Assembly: GCA_050953105.1 (NCBI GenBank)
Contig: JBMNMA010000004.1
Span: 434,001 to 498,000, forward strand
Source: UBA1206 sp050953105
GTDB taxonomy: Bacteria > Bacillota > Clostridia > Oscillospirales > CAG-382
Direction: 5' to 3'
Length of the DNA: 64,000 nucleotides
Shown here: positions 7,669 through 14,574 of the stretch, piece by piece
Position numbering within the stretch: the stretch's first letter is position 1
How the letters are laid out: every line of letters starts with the position of its first letter
Translations under genes and position numbers: made by a program
Notes under the pieces: model-generated
Database searches by the model: none
The model's input: the letters and a program-made list of their open reading frames with translations, nothing else
Told to the model about the DNA's origin: nothing

Positions 7669-8697
7669 ATGAATATGGTTTTTCTAAGAAAACTCCCCAT
7701 CCCCAAGGACATTAAGGAGCAGTTCCCCTTAACTCCGGAGATGGGAAAAATAAAGCAGCAAAGAGATAATGAAATTAAAAAAATAATTTCGGGGGAATCG
7801 GATAAATTTCTCCTTATAATCGGCCCCTGTTCAGCAGACGACAAGGATGCGGTGCTTGACTATATCTCCCGTCTCAGGGTGGTTCAGGAAAAGGTGGGGA
7901 ACGGCATTGTTATAATTCCCCGGGTTTATACAAACAAACCCCGCACCACCGGGGCAGGCTACAAGGGTATGCTACATCAACCCAACCCCAACGATAATCC
8001 TGATATGCTTGCAGGGATTATCGCAATAAGGGAACTGCATATGTGCGCGCTAAGGGACTACGGCTTTTCCTGCGCGGACGAAATGCTGTATCCCGAAAAC
8101 CACCGATACCTTTCCGACCTTTTGGCCTATGTGGCAATTGGCGCACGGTCGGTGGAAAACCAGCAGCACCGCCTTACCGCCAGCGGCCTTGATATCCCTG
8201 TGGGAATGAAAAATCCCACCGAAGGGGATACAATGATTATGCTAAATTCCATTTATGCCGCCCAGCTCCCCCACACCTTCATATACCGCGGATGGGAGGT
8301 AAAAAGCGAAGGCAACCCCTATGCCCACGCCATATTACGGGGGTATCTGGATATGTCGGGAACACCGCTTCCCAATTATCATTATGAAGATTTGGTTAAA
8401 TTAAACGAAGTGTATTTGAAAACGGGACTTAAAAACCCCGCCGTAATAATCGACACCAACCACGCCAACTCGGGCAAAAAGCATCTTGAGCAGGTGCGTA
8501 TCGCAAAGGATGTCCTCCACAGCCGCAGGTCAAACCCGGACATAAAAAAACTGGTAAAGGGGCTTATGGTGGAAAGCTATATAGAGGACGGCTGCCAGAA
8601 CGTCGGGGACAACGTGTACGGCAAATCCATCACCGACCCCTGCCTCGGCTGGGAAAAAACCGAAAGACTTATCTACGACATTGCGGAGCATCTGTAA
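7669..8697 (+). CDS. aroF: DAHP synthase, class I (AroFGH type)
   Basis: First step of the shikimate pathway: condensation of phosphoenolpyruvate and erythrose-4-phosphate. The 342 residues are of the AroF/G/H kind: IIGPCSADDKDAV, RVYTNKPRTTGAGYKG, ADEMLYPEN, IGARSVENQQHR, VGMKNPTEGD and a late IDTNHANSGKKH metal-binding segment. No fused chorismate mutase is present. Enzymes of this class usually carry the feedback site in the same fold, but which amino acid acts cannot be told from sequence. It is the last gene of the operon, followed by a terminator. Confidence 0.93.
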   Translation: MNMVFLRKLPIPKDIKEQFPLTPEMGKIKQQRDNEIKKIISGESDKFLLIIGPCSADDKDAVLDYISRLRVVQEKVGNGIVIIPRVYTNKPRTTGAGYKGMLHQPNPNDNPDMLAGIIAIRELHMCALRDYGFSCADEMLYPENHRYLSDLLAYVAIGARSVENQQHRLTASGLDIPVGMKNPTEGDTMIMLNSIYAAQLPHTFIYRGWEVKSEGNPYAHAILRGYLDMSGTPLPNYHYEDLVKLNEVYLKTGLKNPAVIIDTNHANSGKKHLEQVRIAKDVLHSRRSNPDIKKLVKGLMVESYIEDGCQNVGDNVYGKSITDPCLGWEKTERLIYDIAEHL

Positions 8698-8723
8698 AAA
8701 AAGCGGACTATACCCGCTTTTTT
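8697..8723 (+). terminator. Intrinsic terminator of the aromatic operon
   Basis: A perfect 10-bp stem, AAAAAAGCGG (8697-8706) with CCGCTTTTTT (8714-8723), and a 7-nt loop. It begins at the aroF stop codon. The A-rich left side would also allow termination of minus-strand transcripts. From 8724 to 8804 I see nothing else. Confidence 0.85.
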
Positions 8724-8804
8724 ATGTATCAGCCACCTTTACCGAATACTTCGAGTTTTGGACGATTTGATTATATTTATTATTTATTAGCGGCAAATTG
8801 ATAT

Positions 8805-9748
8805 GTGGCAGTAAAATGGGAAGAATGCATAAAGCCTTCCGACTTTCGGGGAAGGGGGACCGCGACAGCGGTGGATGAGGGGTGATGGCCACTTCGTGGC
8901 AGCTCGATTGCTCGTTTCACTCGCAGTTATATTGTGCCTTCGACACAGTTATATTGTTCGCTTTGCTCACAGTGATATTGCACCTGCGGTGCAGATATAT
9001 TTTTTTAACAGTCGGTTTGTATTTATTCTTAATATAGTGGCAGGGAGATGAAATATAAAAAAGCCTTCCGACTTTCGGGGAAGGGGGACCGCGACAGCGG
9101 TGGATGAGGGGTGCTGGCCACTTCGTGGCGGCTTGATTGCTCGTTTCACTCGCAGTTATATTGTGCCTTCGACACAGTTATATTGCTCGCTTTGCTCACA
9201 GTTATATTGCACCTTTGGTGCAGTTATATAAATCATTTTTCACGCTGGTTTGACTAATGTAGTGGCAGGGACATAGGATGAATGCATAAAGCCTTCCGCC
9301 TTGAGGGGAAGGGGGACCGCGACAGCGGTGGATGAGGGGTGATGGCCACTTCGTGGCAGCTCGATTGCTCGTTTCACTCGCAGTTATATTGTGCCTTCGA
9401 CACAGTTATATTGTTCGCTTTGCTCACAGTGATATTGCACCTGCGGTGCAGATATATTTTTTTAACAGTCGGTTTGTATTTATTCTTAATATAGTGGCAG
9501 GGAGATGAAATATAAAAAAGCCTTCCCCTTGAGGGGAAGGGGGACCGCGACAGCGGTGGATGAGGGGTGCGGCCACTTCGTGGCGGCTTGATTGCTCGTT
9601 TCACTCGCAGTTATATTGTGCCCTCGGCACAGTTATTTTGCTCGCTTTGCTCACAGTTATATTGCACCTTTGGTGCAGTTATATAAATCATTTTTCAGCT
9701 GGTTTATAATGTAGTGGCAGGGACATAGGATGAATGCATAAAGCCTTA
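8805..9748 (+). repeat. Repeat island 1: four tandem A units plus a partial fifth
   Basis: Four head-to-tail units of 220-232 bp begin at GTGGCAG at 8805, 9037, 9262 and 9494; a fifth is cut off after 35 bp (9714-9748). Each has: a right-end motif GTGGCAGGGAGATGAAAT or variant, an AAGCCTTCC...GGGGAAGG hairpin, a CCGC-GACA-GCGG hairpin, GGATGAGGGG, a GCCAC-TTC-GTGGC hairpin, then a ladder of short palindromes separated by AGTTATATT, and an AT-rich tail. Units 1 and 3 are nearly identical, as are 2 and 4, so the array looks like a duplicated 455-bp dimer. No convincing coding capacity is seen. Confidence 0.85.
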
Positions 9749-9784
9749 CCCTTGCGCCATGTTTATGACGAATAACATATTTCT

Positions 9785-9950
9785 TACCCCTTGCGCCCCC
9801 GAAGGGGAGCAGGTGTATTAGCCCGGGGTGAAGCCCCGGGTAACGGATGCCCCGCCACCCACGCGCCCCGTAGGGGAGCGGGTGTTTGCGGGAGTGAAGA
9901 GAGAAAAAATTAGACAGAAGAGAGAAGAGAAAAGGTTGCAAAACCCTGCA
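9785..9950 (+). repeat. B element, copy 1
   Basis: A GC-rich block containing CGCCCCCGAAGGGG, GCCCGGGGTGAAGCCCCGGG (a near-perfect hairpin) and ACGCGCCCCGTAGGGGAGCG, then a purine-rich GAAGAGAGAA tract and GCAAAACCCTGCAG. The same order recurs at 16431 and 60735. After it, 9951-10045 is AT-rich with a degenerate A-type end (ACAGGGAGATATAAATAAAAAAGCC). Confidence 0.75.
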
Positions 9951-10045
9951 GATTATTATTAATTTGATAGCATATTTTGTTAGTAATATATTGATGTTAT
10001 TACAGGGAGATATAAATAAAAAAGCCTCCCCCGGAAGGCGGAAGG

Positions 10046-10074
10046 CAAAAAAGGCAGGAAAAAATCCTGCCTTT
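10046..10074 (-). terminator. Intrinsic terminator of rsgA
   Basis: A 10-bp perfect stem, AAAGGCAGGA (10050-10059) with TCCTGCCTTT (10065-10074). On the minus strand it is followed by a T run (10046-10049). It lies 11 nt past the rsgA stop. Confidence 0.8.
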
Positions 10075-10085
10075 ATTTATTCTGT

Positions 10086-11516
10086 TTATGGTTTTTGGCC
10101 TAAGGCTATTGTCTTTCCCAAGGGGAACGGAGGCTCGGCCAGGGGTTTTACGGCAATTGACATAAGCAACAGCGGGTTGTCATCCGCCGCAATACGGTTG
10201 GAGGAAAGCTCCCCGCATTCCCGACAGCGGTGAATAATTGCCCATTCCCCGTTTTTCCTTACCCAAACGCCTATCGGGTCCATTATCCCCCGGCATAAGG
10301 ACGCCCTGTCCCCGGGAGTTATGTCCGCATGAAGGGAACACAGGCAGTTGGGACAATGGTTACGGTGGTCGCTACCTGCCCCCTCCGGATAAACGGTTGC
10401 GTGGCAGCTTTTGCATTCAAATATATCGTCGCAGGGGTCGTGACGGTAGTTTGGTTTTGCCCTTTCTACCTCCCCCATGTAGCTAAAAGACGATTTTTCT
10501 TTATTCTTCTGTTGCTTTGCAATATCCTTGAACTTTTGGTGTTTATTCTTCAATGCCTTTGCCTTGTCCTCGGTCCATTGAGATTCTTTTTTTAGCCTTA
10601 AATAGCTTTCCCACCGTTCCCGTGACAGACTTCCGTCGGCAATTGCCTGCTTGACGGCGCACCCCGGCTCGCTTTGATGGCGGCAGTCGCTAAAACGGCA
10701 TTGCCCGAACAAGCCCTCAATTTCGGGAAAGCTTTTGTCAATCCCCTCACCGGCATCCCACATACCCAGCTCCCTCATACCGGGGGTGTCGATTATACAC
10801 ACGCCGGATTTTAAGGTTATAAGCTGTCTTGTGGTGGTGGTATGCCTGCCCTTGCCGTCGGATTCCCTGATATGACCGGTGGCCATAATATCCTCTTCTG
10901 CCAGAGCGTTGACAAGGGTGGATTTACCCACCCCGGAGGAGCCTAAAAACACCACGGTTTTGCCGGGCTTGACAAAGCCTTTAAGCTCGTCAAGGCCCTG
11001 ACCGGTTACCGTTGACACCGCAAAGACGCATATGCCCAATGCGGTTTTTTCGGCAAGCCGGACCTGGGGGGCAAAATCATTCACAAGGTCGGTTTTGGTC
11101 AGCACCACCGCCGGCAGTCCCCCTGACTGGCGGGCAAGGACAAGGTAACGCTCTAATCTTCTTACATTAAAATCACCGTTTAACGATTGTATTATAAACA
11201 CGTAATCAAAGTTTGCCGCCACCGCCTGGGGGGCATTCCCCGATGACGACGGGTCAAGCCGGGTAAACAGCGATTTTCTCGGTAGGGTTTTGACAATCCG
11301 GCTTTCGCCGCCCTCCACAAAGTCAATTAAAACATAGTCGCCGGTGGCGGGGAAGTCCTCGCCTACAAAACGGTATTCGCTTTTTTTTAGCACCGCAAGA
11401 CCGTTTCCCATGGGGCAGGAAATCTCATACCTGTCCCGGTGGACGGCGGTTATGCGGGCGACGGTTTTATCAGGGTAATTCTTTATATAGTCGTGGTAAA
11501 AATCCGGTATTTTCAA
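10086..11516 (-). CDS. rsgA: Ribosome-assembly GTPase RsgA fused to an RNHCP domain
   Basis: RsgA is a circularly permuted GTPase that checks late 30S subunit maturation. Seen here are an N-terminal OB-fold region, the G4 motif LTKTD, then the P-loop GSSGVGKST, DTPGMRELG, and a zinc-binding segment CRFSDCRHQSEPGC. A normal RsgA ends near residue 300; this one has 476. After a charged linker (about 320-360) comes a domain with FECKSCHATVYPEG, RNHCPNCLCSLH and CRECGELSSNRIAADDNP (about 362-450), the RNHCP domain of unknown function. Start is a TTG with GGGAGG 10 nt upstream. The fused domain may bind zinc and possibly RNA (inference). Confidence 0.92.
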   Translation of the reverse strand: MKIPDFYHDYIKNYPDKTVARITAVHRDRYEISCPMGNGLAVLKKSEYRFVGEDFPATGDYVLIDFVEGGESRIVKTLPRKSLFTRLDPSSSGNAPQAVAANFDYVFIIQSLNGDFNVRRLERYLVLARQSGGLPAVVLTKTDLVNDFAPQVRLAEKTALGICVFAVSTVTGQGLDELKGFVKPGKTVVFLGSSGVGKSTLVNALAEEDIMATGHIRESDGKGRHTTTTRQLITLKSGVCIIDTPGMRELGMWDAGEGIDKSFPEIEGLFGQCRFSDCRHQSEPGCAVKQAIADGSLSRERWESYLRLKKESQWTEDKAKALKNKHQKFKDIAKQQKNKEKSSFSYMGEVERAKPNYRHDPCDDIFECKSCHATVYPEGAGSDHRNHCPNCLCSLHADITPGDRASLCRGIMDPIGVWVRKNGEWAIIHRCRECGELSSNRIAADDNPLLLMSIAVKPLAEPPFPLGKTIALGQKP

Positions 11517-11586
11517 TGACTGTTATCCTCCCAGTAGATTTAGTTAAAATTGAGTTATTATAAAAAGCTTTTTGTAATTCAAGCAT
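11470..11586 (-). CDS. Short ORF with strong SD overlapping the rsgA start
   Basis: A 38-codon ORF begins at ATG 11586 behind a perfect AGGAGGT (11593-11599) with ideal spacing, and runs through the rsgA start in another frame, stopping 45 nt inside rsgA. Its ribosome binding site is much better than that of rsgA itself (TTG start, 10-nt spacing). It may couple or limit rsgA translation. The peptide (MLELQKAFYNNSILTKSTGR...) matches nothing I recognise. It could also be a chance frame behind a displaced SD. Confidence 0.35.
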   Translation of the reverse strand: MLELQKAFYNNSILTKSTGRITVIENTGFLPRLYKELP

Positions 11587-11619
11587 AAAATTACCTCCTA
11601 TAAATTTAAAAATGGGCAT

Positions 11620-11661
11620 AAAAATACCGCATAAAACGCTCCTTCGGCTGTTTTGTGCGGT
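11620..11661 (-). terminator. Second terminator-like hairpin in the rsgA leader
   Basis: On the minus strand a 12-bp stem with one mismatch (11650-11661 with 11626-11637) is followed by ATTTTTA (11619-11625). It lies between the tiny ORF at 11752 and rsgA, so rsgA transcripts from the upstream promoter must pass it. On the plus strand the mismatch is a G-U pair. Confidence 0.55.
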
Positions 11662-11686
11662 TTTCCATTACCTGAATTTTGGCACG

Positions 11687-11728
11687 AAAAAAGACACGCC
11701 GGACGTGTCATACCAAACAGTATTCACG
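11687..11728 (-). promoter_or_regulatory. Terminator and alternative hairpin in the rsgA leader
   Basis: Minus strand: GACACG (11709-11704), loop TCCGG, CGTGTC (11698-11693), then six T (11692-11687), an intrinsic terminator. An alternative stem pairs CGTG (11728-11725) and ATAC (11723-11720) with GTAT (11713-11710) and CACG (11707-11704). That uses most of the terminator 5-prime arm, so the two folds exclude each other. Together with the ORF just upstream this suggests attenuation. Confidence 0.55.
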
Positions 11729-11751
11729 AAAGGTCGTTTTAATAAAGGTAT

Positions 11752-11787
11752 TTAATTTACAAAGACCACCTTGGATATTACGGACAT
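11752..11787 (-). CDS. Eleven-residue leader ORF upstream of rsgA
   Basis: GGAGGTG (11799-11793) is ideally spaced before an ATG at 11787. The ORF encodes MSVISKVVFVN and stops at 11752. It lies about 30 nt downstream of a good promoter and about 24 nt upstream of a hairpin pair that ends in a U tract. This is the arrangement of leader peptides that sense ribosome stalling, for example those upstream of erm genes. The peptide itself is not one I recognise. A free-standing micropeptide is the alternative. Confidence 0.55.
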   Translation of the reverse strand: MSVISKVVFVN

Positions 11788-11824
11788 AAACACACCTCCG
11801 TTTGTAAAATTTAGTATCTAACTT

Positions 11825-11853
11825 AAAATATCATAATATACACAAAATGTCAA
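11825..11853 (-). promoter_or_regulatory. Promoter for the 11-codon ORF and rsgA
   Basis: On the minus strand TTGACA (11853-11848) and TATTTT (11830-11825) are 17 bp apart. The transcript would begin near 11818 and carry the leader ORF, two terminator-like hairpins and rsgA. It diverges from the promoter at 11883. Confidence 0.65.
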
Positions 11854-11882
11854 TATTAAATTTAAATATTCCCAAAATTTCA

Positions 11883-11911
11883 TTGATTTATTTTTTGGTT
11901 TGTGCTATTAT
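11883..11911 (+). promoter_or_regulatory. Promoter of the NUDIX-APH-mazG operon
   Basis: TTGATT (11883-11888), a 17-bp spacer and TATTAT (11906-11911) preceded by TGC, an extended -10. The leader to the NUDIX ATG at 11955 is about 38 nt. Confidence 0.6.
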
Positions 11912-11954
11912 TATATCTCAAAAATCATTGGGAACAGAAAAAACGGAGAAAATA

Positions 11955-12435
11955 ATGGCTAATATCGAACTTACCAACATGGTTATGATAAAAGATAAAT
12001 CCACCGGAAAGGTGCTGGTGCAGGAAAGGATAAAAAGCTGGAAAGGGATTGCTTTCCCCGGTGGACATGTGGAAAACGGGGAGAGTATATACGACTCCGC
12101 CGTCAGGGAGGTTTACGAGGAAACGGGTTTAACCGTAACAAACCTTGTCCCCTGCGGTTTTATGCACTGGTATAATAATAAAACACATGACAGATATTTT
12201 GTCTACTTTTACAAAACCACCGACTTTACCGGCGTTTTAACCGAAAAGCTGCGACGAGGGAAAAAACTTTTGGGTTAACCCGGAGGATTTATACACCCTA
12301 AACACCCCCGGCAATTTTAAAGAATACCTTCCCGTCTTTTTCGGCGATAAATTTACCGAAGGGTTTTGCTCATGGAACGACGATACCGAATACGACATGA
12401 CAAAACCCAATCCATACGGCATAATTTTCAGGTGA
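11955..12435 (+). pseudogene. NUDIX hydrolase (8-oxo-dGTPase-like), frameshifted
   Basis: Starts at ATG 11955 behind GGAG (11945). The NUDIX box is intact: GGHVENGESIYDSAVREVYEETGL fits G-x5-E-x7-REUxEExGU, for hydrolysis of a nucleoside diphosphate-linked substrate. After about 97 residues the frame breaks: the original frame runs LRRGKKLLG to a stop at 12278, while the +1 frame continues with CDEGKNFWVNPEDLY and on to the stop at 12433-12435, as in full-length relatives. One extra base near 12247-12250 explains it. Without the shift the product loses its last 60 residues. Real mutation or assembly error cannot be separated here. Confidence 0.75.
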
Positions 12436-12438
12436 TTT

Positions 12439-13321
12439 ATGATAAGACTAATCAAAAAGGAGCCTTTGAACAAGGGCTGGTCGGTTGATAAAAAATATAT
12501 TGCCACCGATACTGACGGAAAAAAATATCTTCTTCGCATATCCCCCATAGAACAGCTTGAACGGAAAAGAAAAATGTTTGACATGGCAAAAAGAGTATCT
12601 GCCCTCGGCGTTCCCATGTGTATTCCCGTGGAGATAGGCAGTTGCGGGGAAGGGGTGTATATACTCCAAAGCTTTATAGAGGGTGAGGATGCCAAGGATG
12701 TTGTACCAACTCTTCCCGCCGGCAGGCAGTATGAACTGGGCTTTGAAGCCGGTAAAATACTTCAAAGACATTACGTCCATCCCCGCCCCGGCGGATATAG
12801 AGGACTGGGAAATCCGTTTCGGCCGCAAGTTGGACCGCAAGGTAAACTCATATATTGACTGCCCAATTAAATTTGACGGCGGTGAGTATCTTCTTGACTA
12901 TATAAACAAAAACCGCCACGCTCTGTTAAAAAACCGTCCTCAATGCTACCAGCACGGGGATTACCATATAGGCAATATGATTGTTTCGAATGGGAAGATA
13001 TATGTAATCGACTTTGACCGGGACGATTTCGGCGACCCCTGGGAGGAATTCAACCGCATTGTCTGGAGCGCCCAGGCCTCATACCCCTTTGCCGCAGGCA
13101 TGGTGGACGGTTATTTTAATGGTGATATACCCACCTTGTTTTGGGAACACATTGCCTTATATATTTCGGCAAATATGCTGTCCTCCGTTCCGTGGGCAAT
13201 ACCCTTTGGCAAAGAAGAGGTTGAGGTTATGCTAAACCAGTCGAGAGATGTCCTCGACTGGTATGACAATATGAGAAATATTGTTCCCAAGTGGTATATA
13301 GAAGGAAAAGCAGGAGTATAA
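12439..13321 (+). pseudogene. APH/choline kinase-family phosphotransferase, frameshifted
   Basis: Begins 3 nt after the NUDIX stop. The first frame (12439-12858) gives the N-lobe of an aminoglycoside phosphotransferase-like kinase up to GFEAGKILQ. The +1 frame (open to 13321) resumes at KDITSIPAPADIEDW and holds the catalytic loop HGDYHIGN and the metal-binding IDFDRDDFGDP. The break is near 12768. Joined, the parts make about 293 residues with no gap, so a single-base change is enough. These enzymes phosphorylate small molecules and often are not resistance genes; the substrate is unknown. Confidence 0.75.
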
Positions 13322-13322
13322 A

Positions 13323-13631
13323 ATGGCAATAACCATAAAATATCTTCAGGAATACATTAAAAGCAAGGATTTCAACACCGCCGCCAAGGAGGCCTATTTT
13401 ATGAAACTGGCCGAGGAGGTGGGGGAGCTGTCCCGGGCAATGGCCAAAAACCACCGCCCAAATGAGGACGGAAACATAAAGGGAACCATTGACGAGGAGA
13501 TATGGGACGTGATTTACTACGCCCTTGCCATAGCCAATCTCTATGACATAGACGTTGAAAGGGTTATTCCCGTAAAGGAAGAAATGAATAACAAAAAATA
13601 CAACAACGATATTGTGTTCGAGTGTAAATAA
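13323..13631 (+). CDS. MazG-like nucleotide pyrophosphohydrolase
   Basis: A 102-residue all-alpha NTP pyrophosphatase-type protein. The metal-binding pattern is present as KLAEEVGELSRAM, then TIDEEIWDVIYYALAIANLYDID (ExxE followed by ExxD). Such proteins hydrolyse noncanonical or surplus nucleoside triphosphates to monophosphates. It lies 1 nt after the APH-like gene with CAGGAG as ribosome binding site, and shares an operon with a NUDIX gene, which fits nucleotide housecleaning. Confidence 0.85.
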   Translation: MAITIKYLQEYIKSKDFNTAAKEAYFMKLAEEVGELSRAMAKNHRPNEDGNIKGTIDEEIWDVIYYALAIANLYDIDVERVIPVKEEMNNKKYNNDIVFECK

Positions 13632-13641
13632 AAAAAGGCAT

Positions 13642-13767
13642 CAAACAGGCTTTTCGGCATATAATCGGACTGACCATGAAGGTATTTTCCCTCATATTTT
13701 CGACACCGTTGTTTTATCCTGCGATGTGGGAACAGCCAAACCCGAAAATTTATGCGACCTGGTTTAA
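13642..13767 (+). pseudogene. Remnant of a HAD-superfamily hydrolase
   Basis: A 41-codon frame without a start codon ends at TAA 13765. It reads ...HIFDTVVLSCDVGTAKPEN..., the segment of HAD phosphatases around motif III, where the Lys in AKP-E contacts the phosphate. The N-terminal DxD and the later acidic motif are absent. It is best explained as what is left after deletion of a HAD gene between mazG and the DUF2461 gene. Confidence 0.6.
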
Positions 13768-13806
13768 AAACACATTAAGTTAAAAAATAAAAGAGGTTTA
13801 TTTAAA

Positions 13807-14496
13807 ATGACAACGCCACAAGGCTCCTTTGACGGTTTTCCCAAAGGGGTTAAGGAATTTCTTGAAAATCTCCCCTTTTCAAATACTCTTGCCGCCAAAG
13901 AGGAGAATATAATTGATTATAAAAGACTAATCACCCGTCCTTTGGAAAAGCTGTATGAGGCATTGCTGCCTGCGGTTTATGAAATTTCGGAAAACCTTGA
14001 CACCAAAAAGGCAAGGTGTGTTTCATCCCCCTACAACGATATGCGGTTTTCCCCCAAGGCACCTTTAAGGGAGTATGTGTATATTCGTTTCCGACTATAC
14101 GGCAGGGAGGAAAACTGCCCCGGATTATATTTCGACATGGGTTCGGAATATTTCTCTTACGGTATATGGATATTCAAGCGCACCACATCCGGCATCAAGG
14201 CCCTGCATGAGAGTATGATAGATAAGCAAAGTGATTATTCTAAAGCATTTGAAAATGCCCTTTCCGCCGGACTTTCCATAGGGGGCGAAAAATATAAAAA
14301 AGACCATTATCCCGATATACCCGACTCTCCGCTAAAAGACATGCTAAACCGTAAAATGTTCTATATAGGCGTAGAGTTTCCCATAAACGAAACAATCTAC
14401 ACCCCCGCCCTGGCGGAGGAAATATCAAAGGGTTTTTACTCTCTGTCAAAGCTGGTAAGGCTTTTGGAAAACGAAACGTTTGTTTTCAAAGATTAA
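13807..14496 (+). CDS. DUF2461 family protein
   Basis: A 229-residue soluble protein resembling DUF2461 (TIGR02453): an N-terminal helix FPKGVKEFLENL, then NIIDYKRLITRPLEKLYEALLPAVYEI, a conserved-type centre SSPYNDMRFSPKAPLREYVYIRF and GLYFDMGSEYFSYGIWIF. Members are about 210-230 residues and have no proven function. The ribosome binding site is AAAGAGG (13790-13796). The gene likely belongs to the NUDIX-mazG transcript. Confidence 0.75.
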   Translation: MTTPQGSFDGFPKGVKEFLENLPFSNTLAAKEENIIDYKRLITRPLEKLYEALLPAVYEISENLDTKKARCVSSPYNDMRFSPKAPLREYVYIRFRLYGREENCPGLYFDMGSEYFSYGIWIFKRTTSGIKALHESMIDKQSDYSKAFENALSAGLSIGGEKYKKDHYPDIPDSPLKDMLNRKMFYIGVEFPINETIYTPALAEEISKGFYSLSKLVRLLENETFVFKD

Positions 14497-14574
14497 TATA
14501 AAGCAACAACAGTTCAACCGGAAATGTCAGCAGTAAAGATATAATTAAATGCTTTTATAAAGAGGGTAACACAA

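Noticed and set aside
8925..8998. CRISPR-like array of AGTTATATT repeats with variable spacers
   Set aside because: Repeats are only 9 bp, the spacers are themselves mostly palindromic and recur between units, and no cas gene is present.
9374..9604. Short ORFs inside the repeat islands (also 8967-9149, 9657-9941, 15897-16211, 60731-60925)
   Set aside because: Their reading frames translate the repeats, vary between copies and have no ribosome binding sites.
12240..12275. Programmed frameshift in the NUDIX gene
   Set aside because: The required change is +1, and the GGGAAAAAAC run nearby would favour -1 slipping; no stimulatory element is apparent.
12700..12735. Inserted LPAGRQ element in the APH-like gene
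   Set aside because: The stretch encodes LPAGRQ, as in the repeat insertions known from Patescibacteria, but the protein aligns with its family without extra length, so coincidence is simpler.
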